A DNA stretch of 64,000 bases from Streptomyces sp. WM6378 (GTDB lineage: Bacteria > Actinomycetota > Actinomycetes > Streptomycetales > Streptomycetaceae), in contig NZ_LGDD01000223.1 of NCBI RefSeq assembly GCF_001279695.1, positions 26,899-90,898 of the forward strand, written 5' to 3'. Positions 25,084 through 32,952 of this stretch are shown here, in pieces. The notes beneath the pieces were generated by a model. The model worked only from the letters and a program-made list of their open reading frames with translations, ran no database searches and was not told the DNA's origin. The position numbers and the translations under genes are program-made. Position 1 is the first letter of the stretch, and every line of letters begins with the position of its first letter.

Positions 25084-25638
25084 ATGCACCAGGAACTGAA
25101 ACACCCCGAGTCCCCGCCCGAAGCCAGCGCCGACGGTGTGGTCTGGCTCCGGCCCGAGTATCAGGACCGCCACGGCGAGCTGGTCACCCTGGCCGACGGC
25201 GCCCGGCTCGTCGGCGTCAGCAAGTCCGCGATCTCGAACTGGCAGAAGCGTCACGCGAACTTCCCCCGGCTCGTGCTGCTCACCGGCTCGTTGCACAAGC
25301 GGACCAAGTGGGTCGTCGCTGCGGAGCTGATCGACTTCGCCCGCCTCCAGCTGTCGAGGAAGTCCGGCCCCCGGACCGGCCACAAGAGCCCGCAGCGCCC
25401 CGGCGCCCAGATCGCCGCCGAGAAGGCGGCGCACTACGAGGAAGTGGTGCGGACCCTGACCGAGCGAGAGAAGCGCCAGGCCCAGGCCCTGGCCCGCACC
25501 CGGGCCGCCAAGCGCACGGCCGGCGAGAAGCTCGCCGAGGCCCGCGCCCGGCTCACCGCCGAGATCGACGCCGTCGCCCGGCTCGGCACCCAGAAAGACC
25601 GCTGCACGACGACCACCGAGAAGGAGACCCGACCGTGA
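25084..25638 (+). CDS. DNA-binding protein, HTH plus coiled coil
   Basis: ATG 25084 is preceded by GAGGAG. Residues about 35-60 (LADGARLVGVSKSAISNWQK) are a clear helix-turn-helix of the AlpA/XRE style, followed by LVLLTGSLHKRTKWVVAAEL. Residues 105-175 are a long basic coiled coil. This suggests a dimeric DNA-binding protein of plasmid or phage type. It is the strongest local candidate for a regulator of the repeated promoter boxes, but nothing in the sequence proves that. Its stop overlaps the GTG of the next gene. Confidence 0.7.
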   Translation: MHQELKHPESPPEASADGVVWLRPEYQDRHGELVTLADGARLVGVSKSAISNWQKRHANFPRLVLLTGSLHKRTKWVVAAELIDFARLQLSRKSGPRTGHKSPQRPGAQIAAEKAAHYEEVVRTLTEREKRQAQALARTRAAKRTAGEKLAEARARLTAEIDAVARLGTQKDRCTTTTEKETRP

Positions 25639-27101
25639 CGGACACCATGCAGGACACGGCGACCGAGACCGCCACGACCGGGACCACCCTGGTGGTCCCG
25701 CAGCAGGAACCTCCCCTGCCCGAGGCCTTGGGCGCCCGGCGGATCGCGGGCCTGCTCGCCGACCACGTCGGCGAGCCGGTCACCGCCGCCGACGTCGACG
25801 ACCTGGTCGCCCAGGAACACCTGGAGGTGGTCGACCACTACAAGGGCTGGCCGATGTACTCCACGGCGGCCGCGCTTGCCCTCGATACCGACCTGGTGCG
25901 GTCGGTGGTCGCCGACCGGTTGGCGTGGGAGGCAGCGAGCCTGCCCCGGGACGCGGCGGCTGACCGGATCGGGTGGCACTGGAGCGACCTGGTGCGGATG
26001 GGGGAGGAGGGCCGTATCACCACCGGTCGCGGCGGCCGGTACCTGATCGCCGACCTGGACACGATGGCCGCCGAGGCCGACGGCGAGCAGTACGTCACCG
26101 CGCAGGCCGCCGCCACGGACGTACTGGAGATCCGCCCCTCGGACTGGAAGTACGTCCTGGACGCGGGCTGGATCACCCCGGCGACCTACGTGCAGTCCCA
26201 GGTGGGTAGCCGTCGGTGGATCGACATTCCGCTGTTCACCACCCGCGACGTCGAGGCCCTGCGCGACCTTCCCGGCGCACCCTGGGAGGAGGTCCGCGCG
26301 GTGCGGCCGGGCGCCCCCAGCCCGCTGCGCGAGTTCGTGAGCCGTCAGCCGAGCCGGGCCGAGTTGGTCCATGGGTTCGCCGGCGCCCTGGCAGACCGTC
26401 ACCACGTCGAGGTCTGGGCGCATCACGACGAGCGGACAGGCTGCTGGGAGTTGGACTGGATGCGGGACGACCAGGGAAACCCGGGCGTCGGCGCCGTCTT
26501 GGCGGAGCTGCGGGCGGACCCAGCGGTGGCACGGTTCACCTCGGACATCCGGCTCGGCAACACGCTCTGGGGGCGCCGGGCGCGGTGGGCGCGCCCGTTG
26601 CTGATGGACGGGGTCGGCGTCGTCCTGTGCACCCGTACATCCGGACCGTCCGGCGTCGAGAGCGTGGAGGACGAGATCGTCGAAGTCGCGGTTGTCGACA
26701 TCGCCTCGGGCGCCGTGCTCCTGGACCGCCCCGTACGGCCGGGCTCTCCCTTGGGCGAGCGCCGTGTGCACGAGATCAGCGATGCGGACCTCGAGCGGGC
26801 GCTGCCGTGGGAGAAGGTGTTGCCGATGGTGCGCCGGGTGACGAGGGAGCGGTTGATCGTGCCGTGCCGGCCGGAGCGGGATCGCGGTTCCATCACTGCC
26901 GACACCGAGCGGTCCGGAAAGCGGCTCATGCACCTGGGCACGGCGGAGTCATGGGCGCTGCCGCCGCAGGAGAAGCCGTTGGAGAGCGTGGTCGGCTGGC
27001 CCGCGCGCCGGGGCGCGGTATCCGTTCGCGAGGCGCTCGTCCGTCTCGCGAAAGGCCGGGGCCGCTCCCACCTTCCCCAAGACCCCGGACTTCGCGGTTG
27101 A
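25635..27101 (+). CDS. Multidomain protein with a catalytically degenerate DnaQ-like exonuclease fold
   Basis: GTG 25635 overlaps the previous stop. Of 488 residues, the first half has two helical DNA-binding-like repeats (RIAGLLADHVGEPVTAADVD and RIGWHWSDLVRMGEEGRITT). The C-terminal 180 residues align by eye with DEDDh exonucleases: VVLCTRTSG where VVLDTETTG is expected, EDEIVEVAVVDIASGAVLL, VHEISDADLERALPWEKVL, and PCRPERDRGSITADTERSG for the NAXFDR motif. Both acids of motif I are replaced by Cys and Arg, so nuclease activity is probably lost. A DNA- or RNA-binding role is likely. Confidence 0.65.
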   Translation: MTDTMQDTATETATTGTTLVVPQQEPPLPEALGARRIAGLLADHVGEPVTAADVDDLVAQEHLEVVDHYKGWPMYSTAAALALDTDLVRSVVADRLAWEAASLPRDAAADRIGWHWSDLVRMGEEGRITTGRGGRYLIADLDTMAAEADGEQYVTAQAAATDVLEIRPSDWKYVLDAGWITPATYVQSQVGSRRWIDIPLFTTRDVEALRDLPGAPWEEVRAVRPGAPSPLREFVSRQPSRAELVHGFAGALADRHHVEVWAHHDERTGCWELDWMRDDQGNPGVGAVLAELRADPAVARFTSDIRLGNTLWGRRARWARPLLMDGVGVVLCTRTSGPSGVESVEDEIVEVAVVDIASGAVLLDRPVRPGSPLGERRVHEISDADLERALPWEKVLPMVRRVTRERLIVPCRPERDRGSITADTERSGKRLMHLGTAESWALPPQEKPLESVVGWPARRGAVSVREALVRLAKGRGRSHLPQDPGLRG

Positions 27102-27128
27102 GGCGCCGCGTCGCTGGGCTGCAGGCGA

Positions 27129-27392
27129 TCAGTGGACTGCGCGGGTCCACGTCTGCGCGGTGAAGGAGTCCACGCGGACCATGACGGCGAGGCTGCCGTC
27201 GGCGCGGCGGCGGAAGACGGGCGCGGCTTCCTCGCTGTTCACGTCGAGGGACAGCCCGCCGTCCTCGGTGATGTACGCGGCGATGCGAAATCCAGCCAGT
27301 GCCAGAACGGAGACGGCCTCCCCGGGGGCATGAGGGTCGGGCGGCAAGTAGTACGCAGCCTGGTGCAGTTCGTGAATGAGTCCGGGGTTCAG
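27129..27392 (-). CDS. Hypothetical protein, probable CTG start
   Basis: Only from 27392 downward does the frame look like protein. AAGGAG is followed five bases later by CTG 27390-27392, with no ATG, GTG or TTG nearby that fits. The 87-aa product begins LNPGLIHELHQAAYYLPPDP and continues VSVLALAGFRIAAYITEDGG, a small alpha/beta protein. It is the last gene of a leftward unit that includes 27464-28224 and the conserved-box promoter at 28267-28307. Confidence 0.6.
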   Translation of the reverse strand: MNPGLIHELHQAAYYLPPDPHAPGEAVSVLALAGFRIAAYITEDGGLSLDVNSEEAAPVFRRRADGSLAVMVRVDSFTAQTWTRAVH

Positions 27393-27463
27393 GGCTGCTC
27401 CTTGGGGATGGCACGGCCGCGGGCGCTGTGACCCGCTGCCGGGTGGATATGCGGAGGGGGCGC

Positions 27464-28063
27464 TCAGCTGCCCGGGGCGTGGAGCGGACGTGACCGGGCC
27501 CATGCCTCGGCGAGGTGTCGGATGCTGGTCAGGGTGTCGTCCAGCGCAGCGGGCGAGATTCCTCCGGGGCCAACGTGCCCCAGGAGGACTTCCCGCAGGG
27601 CGTGCTCGAAGCGTTCGTCGGCCCGGCTGCGCGAAGGGCGCGGTGCGGCCCGGTGGGCCGGCGGCCGGTGGCCTTCGCGGCCCGCCGCAAGGGCCACGCG
27701 CATCAGCGCGTCGGCCACCGTGAGCCCGTGCTGGGCCACGAGGCGGTCCCACAGGTTAGGGAAGGGAGCTTCGACACCCTGCTCGGTGTCGTCCATCAAC
27801 TCCAGGACCGTCTCGACCTCGGCGTCCAGGAGCGGCAGGTGCTGCTCGGCGGAGTTGAACCGGACGATCTCGGCTGAAGCCGATGCCTTCTCCGGGATGG
27901 TGGTGGCCCGGGTGAGCGAGGCGTGGATCGCACCGGCTTCCCTGGGGGCGGTGATGGGGCCGATACGAGTGACTCCTCCGTCGGCCCTCGTGACGATCAC
28001 TGCAAGCGGTGCGGAGGCCGTAGGCACGGCCTCTCCGGAGTGGGGTGCGGCGAGCACGGTCAC
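27464..28063 (-). CDS. Hypothetical protein
   Basis: GTG 28061-28063 overlaps the stop of the small upstream gene (GTGA). The 199-aa product starts TVLAAPHSGEAVPTASAPLA and has a long acidic helix (LPLLDAEVETVLELMDDTEQ) and a helical C-terminal half. No family recognised. It is in the leftward operon 28224-27129 driven by the reverse conserved-box promoter. Confidence 0.65.
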   Translation of the reverse strand: MTVLAAPHSGEAVPTASAPLAVIVTRADGGVTRIGPITAPREAGAIHASLTRATTIPEKASASAEIVRFNSAEQHLPLLDAEVETVLELMDDTEQGVEAPFPNLWDRLVAQHGLTVADALMRVALAAGREGHRPPAHRAAPRPSRSRADERFEHALREVLLGHVGPGGISPAALDDTLTSIRHLAEAWARSRPLHAPGS

Positions 28064-28224
28064 GCGGCGGCCGAGAAGCGGATGGCCGCCTTCTTGGCGG
28101 CATTCCGGTTGCGCTGGCGCTTCGGTCCACCGGCATGGACGCCGCTGGCGCCGGAACGGCGCAGGTTCTGCGTGGCAACGGCGTGCTCGCGGTTGCGGGT
28201 GTAGTCGCTCAGACGGGGGCTCAT
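28060..28224 (-). CDS. Small basic protein, 54 aa
   Basis: ATG 28222-28224 lies about 40 bases after the -10 of the reverse conserved-box promoter, with AAGGAA upstream. The product (MSPRLSDYTRNREHAVATQN, later RRSGASGVHAGGPKRQRNRN) is short and strongly basic, suggesting nucleic acid binding. It overlaps the next gene through GTGA, which supports its being translated. Confidence 0.6.
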   Translation of the reverse strand: MSPRLSDYTRNREHAVATQNLRRSGASGVHAGGPKRQRNRNAAKKAAIRFSAAA

Positions 28225-28266
28225 CGTCATTCCTTCCTGGCAGGCGCCGCAGAGTCGGCATTCACT

Positions 28267-28307
28267 AATTTACCCCATGTCGCCTTATGAGTCAAATTAT
28301 TAGGGCC
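28267..28307 (-). promoter_or_regulatory. Conserved-box promoter, reverse
   Basis: Reverse strand: box GGCCCTAATAATTTGACT from 28307, -35 TTGACT (28290-28295), 17-bp spacer ending TGGGG, -10 TAAATT (28267-28272). Back to back with the forward copy at 28332. Confidence 0.85.
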
Positions 28308-28331
28308 ATCGCAAGAGGGGGCCTTCTTGGT

Positions 28332-28372
28332 GACCCTTTTAATTTGATCCACCCCCCGCATTGAGGTACTTT
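28332..28372 (+). promoter_or_regulatory. Conserved-box promoter, forward
   Basis: Box GACCCTTTTAATTTGATC (28332-28349), -35 TTGATC (28344-28349), 17-bp spacer, -10 TACTTT (28367-28372). It drives the RNA ligase gene. Confidence 0.85.
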
Positions 28373-28434
28373 TGTGTTGTGCGGGGCGCTCACCCCGACC
28401 GCCCGCTCCGACCTGACCGGCCTTGGAGGACCCC

Positions 28435-29196
28435 TTGACCAATCTCGACGCGATCAGTCTCGACGCCCTGAACTCGGCAACGAAGTACCCCTCGATACCG
28501 ACGTTCCATGAGATCGACCGCGGCACCCTGCTCGACAACCCGGTGGCCTTCAACGGCGATGTGGTGCTCACCGAGAAGGTGGACGGCACGAACGCGCGGA
28601 TCGCTGTCCTTCCTGACGGCGACTTCGTGATCGGCAGCCGTGAGGACCTTCTCCACGCCCGTGGTGACCGTGTTATCGACGTGAAGAGCACCATCGTTCC
28701 CGCGCTGCGCTCCCTGGCCTGCCGCCTGACGGCTCCCAGTGCGGGCGTCCGCGTCTACTTCTTCGAGGTCTACGGCTCCAAGCTCACCCCGGCGAGCAAG
28801 GAGTACACCGGTAGCCGCGCGGTGGGATTCCGCCTCTTCGACGTCGCCACGGTGGACGCCGCGGTCCTGGAGCGGTCGCCTGCCGAGATCAGCTCTTGGC
28901 GCGAGCACGGCGGCCAGCGCTTCTTCACCGAGGACGAACTCGCCCTCGCGGCCGCGGAGAACGGCATCGAGCTGACACCGCGGCTGGGCCGCGTCGCAGC
29001 CGACCAGCTCCCGGCCGATCTCGCGGGGATGCAGGACTTCCTCGCCACGCAGCTGCCCAGCACGCGCGTGGCACTGGATGGCGGCGCTGGCGGCCATCCC
29101 GAGGGGCTCGTGCTGCGTACCACCGACCGCTCGGTGATCGCCAAGGCGCGCGTGGAGGACTACGCCCGCACCATGCGGCGCCTCGCCGCTCGATGA
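28435..29196 (+). CDS. RNA ligase (T4 Rnl2-like nucleotidyltransferase)
   Basis: TTG 28435 follows GGAGG at five-base spacing. The 253-aa product has the Rnl2-type start KYPSIPTFHEI, nucleotidyltransferase motif I EKVDGTNARI (adenylated Lys near residue 47), FVIGSR, motif III-like FFEVYG, motif IV EGLVLRTTD and motif V IAKAR. Such enzymes seal nicked RNA using ATP, for example after anticodon nuclease cleavage. Length fits a ligase without the large C-terminal domain. A conserved-box promoter drives it, as is the case for the tRNA array at 8.1-8.9 kb, so the two are likely co-regulated. Confidence 0.85.
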   Translation: MTNLDAISLDALNSATKYPSIPTFHEIDRGTLLDNPVAFNGDVVLTEKVDGTNARIAVLPDGDFVIGSREDLLHARGDRVIDVKSTIVPALRSLACRLTAPSAGVRVYFFEVYGSKLTPASKEYTGSRAVGFRLFDVATVDAAVLERSPAEISSWREHGGQRFFTEDELALAAAENGIELTPRLGRVAADQLPADLAGMQDFLATQLPSTRVALDGGAGGHPEGLVLRTTDRSVIAKARVEDYARTMRRLAAR

Positions 29197-29205
29197 CCAT
29201 CCAGT

Positions 29206-29236
29206 CCGGGGCGCGGCCGTCGCGGTCGCGCCCCGG
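29206..29236 (+). terminator. Hairpin after the RNA ligase gene
   Basis: CCGGGGCGCG (29206-29215) pairs with CGCGCCCCGG (29227-29236) over 10 bp, just after the ligase stop codon. Confidence 0.6.
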
Positions 29237-29347
29237 CGCCGTACGTCCGGCCTTCCCGGCGGCGGCTCGTCCGGCCCCGCCCGCTACCGCCTCGGCGAGC
29301 CCCGAGACAACCAGTAACTGATCACCGACTCCGTGAGCGAGGAAGCC

Positions 29348-29737
29348 ATGACCGAGACCACCACACCCGAGATCATGGCCCGCAGGGGTGATCTGGTGAT
29401 CGTGGAGCTGCGCCCGTCGTACACCACGGCGTCATACGCCCGCGAGGAGGAGCCCCTGGCGTACCGGCTCATGGAGGTGACGAACCTCTTCCGGGACGGA
29501 CGGATCAAGATGGTGCGCGACGCTCGGCCCGAGGGCGGCGGATATCCGCAGCAGCTGGACGGGCTGCTGCACTCCACTGGGCGCCGCTGGCTGCTCCCGG
29601 TCGCCGACTGGGACGTCCAGGAAGCGCGGGCCCTCGCGGCGCGTCACGTCTACCCGAACAGCACGTCGCCCCGCGACTTCCTGTCGCTGGAGGACGCGCG
29701 CGAGGCGCTGGCCCCAGCCCGGCGCAGCAGGGCCTGA
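29348..29737 (+). CDS. Hypothetical protein
   Basis: I use ATG 29348 with GAGGAA just upstream; GTG 29333 is possible. The 129-aa product has a beta-rich N-terminal half (GDLVIVELRPSYTTASYARE, then YRLMEVTNLFRDGRIKMVRD) like a small barrel, and a helical C-terminus with SPRDFLSLEDAREALAPARR. No family recognised. It lies between the RNA ligase and the methyltransferase group, in the same direction, beyond the ligase terminator hairpin. Confidence 0.65.
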   Translation: MTETTTPEIMARRGDLVIVELRPSYTTASYAREEEPLAYRLMEVTNLFRDGRIKMVRDARPEGGGYPQQLDGLLHSTGRRWLLPVADWDVQEARALAARHVYPNSTSPRDFLSLEDAREALAPARRSRA

Positions 29738-29889
29738 TCAGGCTCACCGCATCACGCCCGCGGAAGCGGCAAACGGCCACGGCTGACCCCTGCGACGTCG
29801 CGCGGCCCTGCGGACGCGATCCTGCTCCGCCCGTGTGCCGACGCAGGTTCGTATCTCCCCGCTACCCCAACCACCTCAAGGAGCTTGTC

Positions 29890-30384
29890 CTGTCCGGTGT
29901 TTCGCAGCTGCAGGTCATCATCTACAGCGTCCACGACGAGGAGGTCGATGCGGTTCTGGCCGCCTTCCACGGCGCACGGGTGGCGAGCGACTACGGCCTG
30001 GGGCCCGTACCCCGTCAGCTGGAGCTCGGTTTCGTCTATGGCACCGGCGAGGTAGCGGCTGGCTCCGCCCGGACCCTGGCCGACACGCTCATGAGCAACG
30101 CCCCTTCCGCCGCGTTCGTCGTCTGGCAGGACCCCAGCTATCCGGCCAACGGGGCCTATATCGCCCGCGTTCCGGACGTCGGGAATCTTGAGACCGAGTG
30201 CGACGTGCACGGCACGCCGGTGATTTCCCTGCGCAAGGTCATCCCGTTCTTCACCACTTCCCGGCGCGTGGGCTGGACCCGGACCGAGGACAACGCGGCC
30301 GGCCAGATCCGGGATGCGGCCGAAGTGCTCGACGCCCTGGCCGTCTTGGCCGAGCGTCTGCCGGGTGCTGCGAGGGCCGAGTGA
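29890..30384 (+). CDS. Hypothetical protein, probable CTG start
   Basis: The frame is open to GTG 29833, but the only good ribosome site is AAGGAG followed after six bases by CTG 29890; residues before it (RYPNHLKE) look like translated leader. The 164-aa product begins LSGVSQLQVIIYSVHDEEVD and has an alpha/beta pattern with VVWQDPSYPANGAYIARVPD and CDVHGTPVISLRKV. No family recognised. Its stop overlaps the GTG of the DNA methyltransferase gene, so they are coupled. Confidence 0.6.
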   Translation: MSGVSQLQVIIYSVHDEEVDAVLAAFHGARVASDYGLGPVPRQLELGFVYGTGEVAAGSARTLADTLMSNAPSAAFVVWQDPSYPANGAYIARVPDVGNLETECDVHGTPVISLRKVIPFFTTSRRVGWTRTEDNAAGQIRDAAEVLDALAVLAERLPGAARAE

Positions 30385-31331
30385 CCGGTCCTCTCGCCGT
30401 GCTGCCCGCACCGCCGGCGCGGTGGCGGCCCGGCCGCATGGGCCTGGCGTGCTGCAGCACAGGGGCCTGCCGGCCTGCGAAACGGCTACGGCTGCCGAAG
30501 CGGCCCGCTTTCCGTGGGCGTCGTCCGCGGGTCCTGGACCTGTTCTGCGGTCCCGGCGGCGCGGGGATGGGGTACTACCGGGCGGGGTTCGACGTCGTGG
30601 GCGTCGACAAGAGCGCGCGGCCCCACTACCCGTTCGAGTTCCATCAGGCCGATGCCCTGGAGTTCGCGCACTCGCACGTCCAGGACTTCGACCTGGTGCA
30701 CGCCTCGCCGCCGTGCCAGCACTCGTGCACCCTCACCAAGGGCACGAACAAGGGCCGCGAGTACGTCGACTTGATCCCCGAGACGCGGGAGCTGTTCGCC
30801 TGGTACGGCGTTCCCTCCGTGATCGAGAACGTCCAGGGCGCCCAGCTGCGGCGCGACCTGGTGCTGTGCGGCGAGATGTTCGGGCTCGGAGTCCTGCGCC
30901 ATCGGGTGTTCGAGATCGACTACTGGAAGGGCGACCGGCGGCCGCACCAGCCCCACCGCGGCTACGTCCGTGGTCTGCGGCACGGCGTGTGGCGGGACGG
31001 CCCGTACATCGCCGCGTACGGCAAGGGCGGCGGCAAGGGCACCGTCCGCGAAATGCAGCAGGCGATGGACATCCACTGGACCGACGTCCACGAGGAGCTC
31101 ACCGAGGCGATCCCGCCCGCGTACACCGAGTACATCGGAGCCGAGTTCCTCACCACGGGCGAGTGGGGCGCCATCGCCCGCGGGGTCCCGGACACCGCAC
31201 CCATTCCGAAGATCATGCGCCCCTATCTCCGGCTCAACGCCGCGGGCCGACTCGTCGCGACCGAGAGCGGCCCGCAGCCCTCCGCTCCCGCGCCGCGTCC
31301 CCTCGTCCGCCGTTCTCCGTTCCCGTTATGA
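30381..31331 (+). CDS. DNA (cytosine-5) methyltransferase-like protein
   Basis: GTG 30381 overlaps the preceding stop. In 316 residues: motif I VLDLFCGPGGAGMGYYRAGF (near residue 50), GVD for the SAM ribose, catalytic motif IV ASPPCQ (near 110), motif VI VIENVQGA, and motif VIII-like RHRVFEIDYW. The family transfers a methyl group from SAM to cytosine C5 in DNA. The target-recognition part is short, as in phage-type enzymes, and no restriction partner is nearby, so it is probably an orphan used for self-protection or regulation. Confidence 0.85.
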   Translation: MTGPLAVLPAPPARWRPGRMGLACCSTGACRPAKRLRLPKRPAFRGRRPRVLDLFCGPGGAGMGYYRAGFDVVGVDKSARPHYPFEFHQADALEFAHSHVQDFDLVHASPPCQHSCTLTKGTNKGREYVDLIPETRELFAWYGVPSVIENVQGAQLRRDLVLCGEMFGLGVLRHRVFEIDYWKGDRRPHQPHRGYVRGLRHGVWRDGPYIAAYGKGGGKGTVREMQQAMDIHWTDVHEELTEAIPPAYTEYIGAEFLTTGEWGAIARGVPDTAPIPKIMRPYLRLNAAGRLVATESGPQPSAPAPRPLVRRSPFPL

Positions 31332-31341
31332 AAGAGCCCAG

Positions 31342-31781
31342 TTGACCAAGCCCAAGTACTTCGTGGACGTCCCGCACCGGTACCTCGACATCCCAGTCCC
31401 GCCGACGTCAGGGCCCGGTGGCACACCTGGGAAGCCGCGGCCTGGCGCCGCAGCCGGCACACGGCCGCCAACAACGTCTTCCCGCCCGATCAGCGCTACA
31501 CGGTCCGCGCGCCCGCCGCGATGTGCCCGCATCACCGGGAGTCGTGGCGGGGTTACCGGAACATGGACTTCGACCCGGTCAGCGGGAACCGGTGGCCCGG
31601 ATACCCTGACTCCCCGTTCATACCCGTCGGCCGGGACCTGGCCAGGGTCCGCGAGGAACGCCGGTGTGAGTGGGACGAGAAGGCGTCCGCCCAGATGCGC
31701 CTGATCGAAGACATCTGTCTGTCCGGCCGGTCCCCGCAGTGCGACCGGCCTAGCCCGGCGGGCGATGGTGCGTCGCTGTGA
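31342..31781 (+). pseudogene. Frameshifted small gene
   Basis: TTG 31342 has AAAGAG upstream and starts a convincing protein (TKPKYFVDVPHRYLDIPVP). After about 20 codons the protein-like sequence continues one frame away (ADVRARWHTWEAAAWRRSRH, then NVFPPDQRYTVRAP and MCPHHRESWRGYRNMDFDP) to TGA 31781. The second frame has no start codon of its own. The shift point is near 31402, at a CCCGCCG stretch. It is either a disabled gene, a sequence error or a programmed frameshift. Confidence 0.6.
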
Positions 31782-31882
31782 ACCGTAGGGTCGGCGGCGG
31801 TCCCCGTCGTGGTCCAGGATTGCGGGGCCGGTCCACGGGGCGCCGGCGCGTGACGGCCACCGGACAGCGTCGTTCTTGGATC

Positions 31883-31978
31883 ATGACTGAGACGACGGTC
31901 GAGAATCCAGTGTCCGAGCTGAGCGCGTACCTGCAGGAACTGGTGCGAGGGACCCTGAGTGGGTACTGCCCACGGTGA
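31883..31978 (+). CDS. Possible 31-aa peptide
   Basis: ATG 31883 begins MTETTVENPVSELSAYLQEL and ends at TGA 31978. The composition is protein-like and helical, but there is no clear ribosome site, so this is only a possible gene. Confidence 0.3.
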   Translation: MTETTVENPVSELSAYLQELVRGTLSGYCPR

Positions 31979-32072
31979 GCCCGTGCTTCTGGCCGTCCGC
32001 TGGATCCCAGATTTTGTGACCGGATGCGGTGGCCGGGCGGCTGGCCGAGGTGGTTGCCCCGGGCGCAGTTGG

Positions 32073-32243
32073 TCAGGCGGCGCCGGCCGAGATGAGGCCG
32101 AAGTCGAGAGCCCGCTGCGACTCGCGCAGGGTCTGCTCCGCAGTGCGGCGTGCCTCGCCCAGAACGTCGCCGAGCTCCTCGACGAGGCTGGTGTAGATCG
32201 GTGCGTCAGCGTCAAGTGTGCTGCTGGTCTGCGGTGTGTTCAC
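32073..32243 (-). CDS. Small hypothetical protein, 56 aa
   Basis: GTG 32241-32243 follows GGGAGAG. The product starts NTPQTSSTLDADAPIYTSLV and continues as one long amphipathic helix (EELGDVLGEARRTAEQTLRE) to LISAGAA. It stands alone on the reverse strand between rightward units. The helix suggests an oligomeric or partner-binding protein. No family recognised. Confidence 0.55.
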   Translation of the reverse strand: MNTPQTSSTLDADAPIYTSLVEELGDVLGEARRTAEQTLRESQRALDFGLISAGAA

Positions 32244-32366
32244 GGTCTTGTTCTCTCCCGGGCGTGGACAGCGGGTGCCGAGTGTACGGGGCGCGTAAGT
32301 CTGTCACCCGACCCCGTCCCGGCGATCCGGACACGGGCGTGAACGCGTAGTCGACACACCCCGAGC

Positions 32367-32407
32367 GACCCTATTAGTTTGACCCATGGATGCGACATGG
32401 GTACAAT
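32367..32407 (+). promoter_or_regulatory. Conserved-box promoter, forward
   Basis: Box GACCCTATTAGTTTGACC (32367-32384), -35 TTGACC (32379-32384), 17-bp spacer ending TGGG, -10 TACAAT (32402-32407) followed by TGAGTAC. It drives the WGR/AAA+/VWA unit. Confidence 0.85.
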
Positions 32408-32473
32408 TGAGTACATCGGAGGACGCCTCCACCCCTGCGTCGGCCACTTCGCCGCGCACCTCCAGATATCTAG

Positions 32474-32492
32474 TGACCCAAATAATTTGATC
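32474..32492 (+). promoter_or_regulatory. Second conserved box without a -10
   Basis: GACCCAAATAATTTGATCC (32474-32492) lies 107 bp downstream of the promoter box and 15 bp before the WGR start codon. At 17-bp distance there is no -10, so this copy looks like an operator-only site. Confidence 0.6.
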
Positions 32493-32506
32493 CATGGGGG
32501 TATTAG

Positions 32507-32905
32507 TTGGCTTCCAGTGACAGCGTCGTCAGCTTCGGCTGGGAACTGCACCTTGAGGACGGGCACAGCGACAAGTTCTACCGGTTCATCGTCGTCACTG
32601 GGGACGAGGCGATCGTGCTCGGAATCCACGGATCCCGCAGCGGCAAGGGCCAGATCGGACTGGTCCACACGCAGATCACCGCCGCCGAGGCTTTGGGCCA
32701 CGCGGTGAGGCGGTCCCGTGAGAAGGAGAGGAAGGGATACGCGCCGAGCCGCGACTTCACCGTCTTTGGCCTGCCTGCGGATCTCACCGACGCCGCCTCC
32801 GCTCACAGCAACGCCCACCGCATCGCTCAGCACTTCGGCAAGCACGCCCGCGAGACGGGCACGGAACTCGGCCACGCCTCGCACATCCCGGGCTCGGACT
32901 TCTAG
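32507..32905 (+). CDS. WGR-domain-like protein
   Basis: TTG 32507 is the only start that leaves the domain intact. Residues 10-75 (WELHLEDGHSDKFYRFIVVT, then GIHGSRSGKGQIG and AVRRSREKERKGY) follow the WGR pattern: a Tyr/Phe-containing strand pair, a G-X-hydrophobic-X2-R-like turn, and the KXXKGY end. WGR domains bind nucleic acid ends in PARPs and occur in bacterial stress proteins. The C-terminal 50 residues are helical. It is the first gene of the unit that continues with the AAA+ and VWA genes. Confidence 0.6.
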   Translation: MASSDSVVSFGWELHLEDGHSDKFYRFIVVTGDEAIVLGIHGSRSGKGQIGLVHTQITAAEALGHAVRRSREKERKGYAPSRDFTVFGLPADLTDAASAHSNAHRIAQHFGKHARETGTELGHASHIPGSDF

Positions 32906-32952
32906 CCCGGAACCGCGTCCGCGCCTCTCTCCCCTTCCACTCCAGGAGTCCC

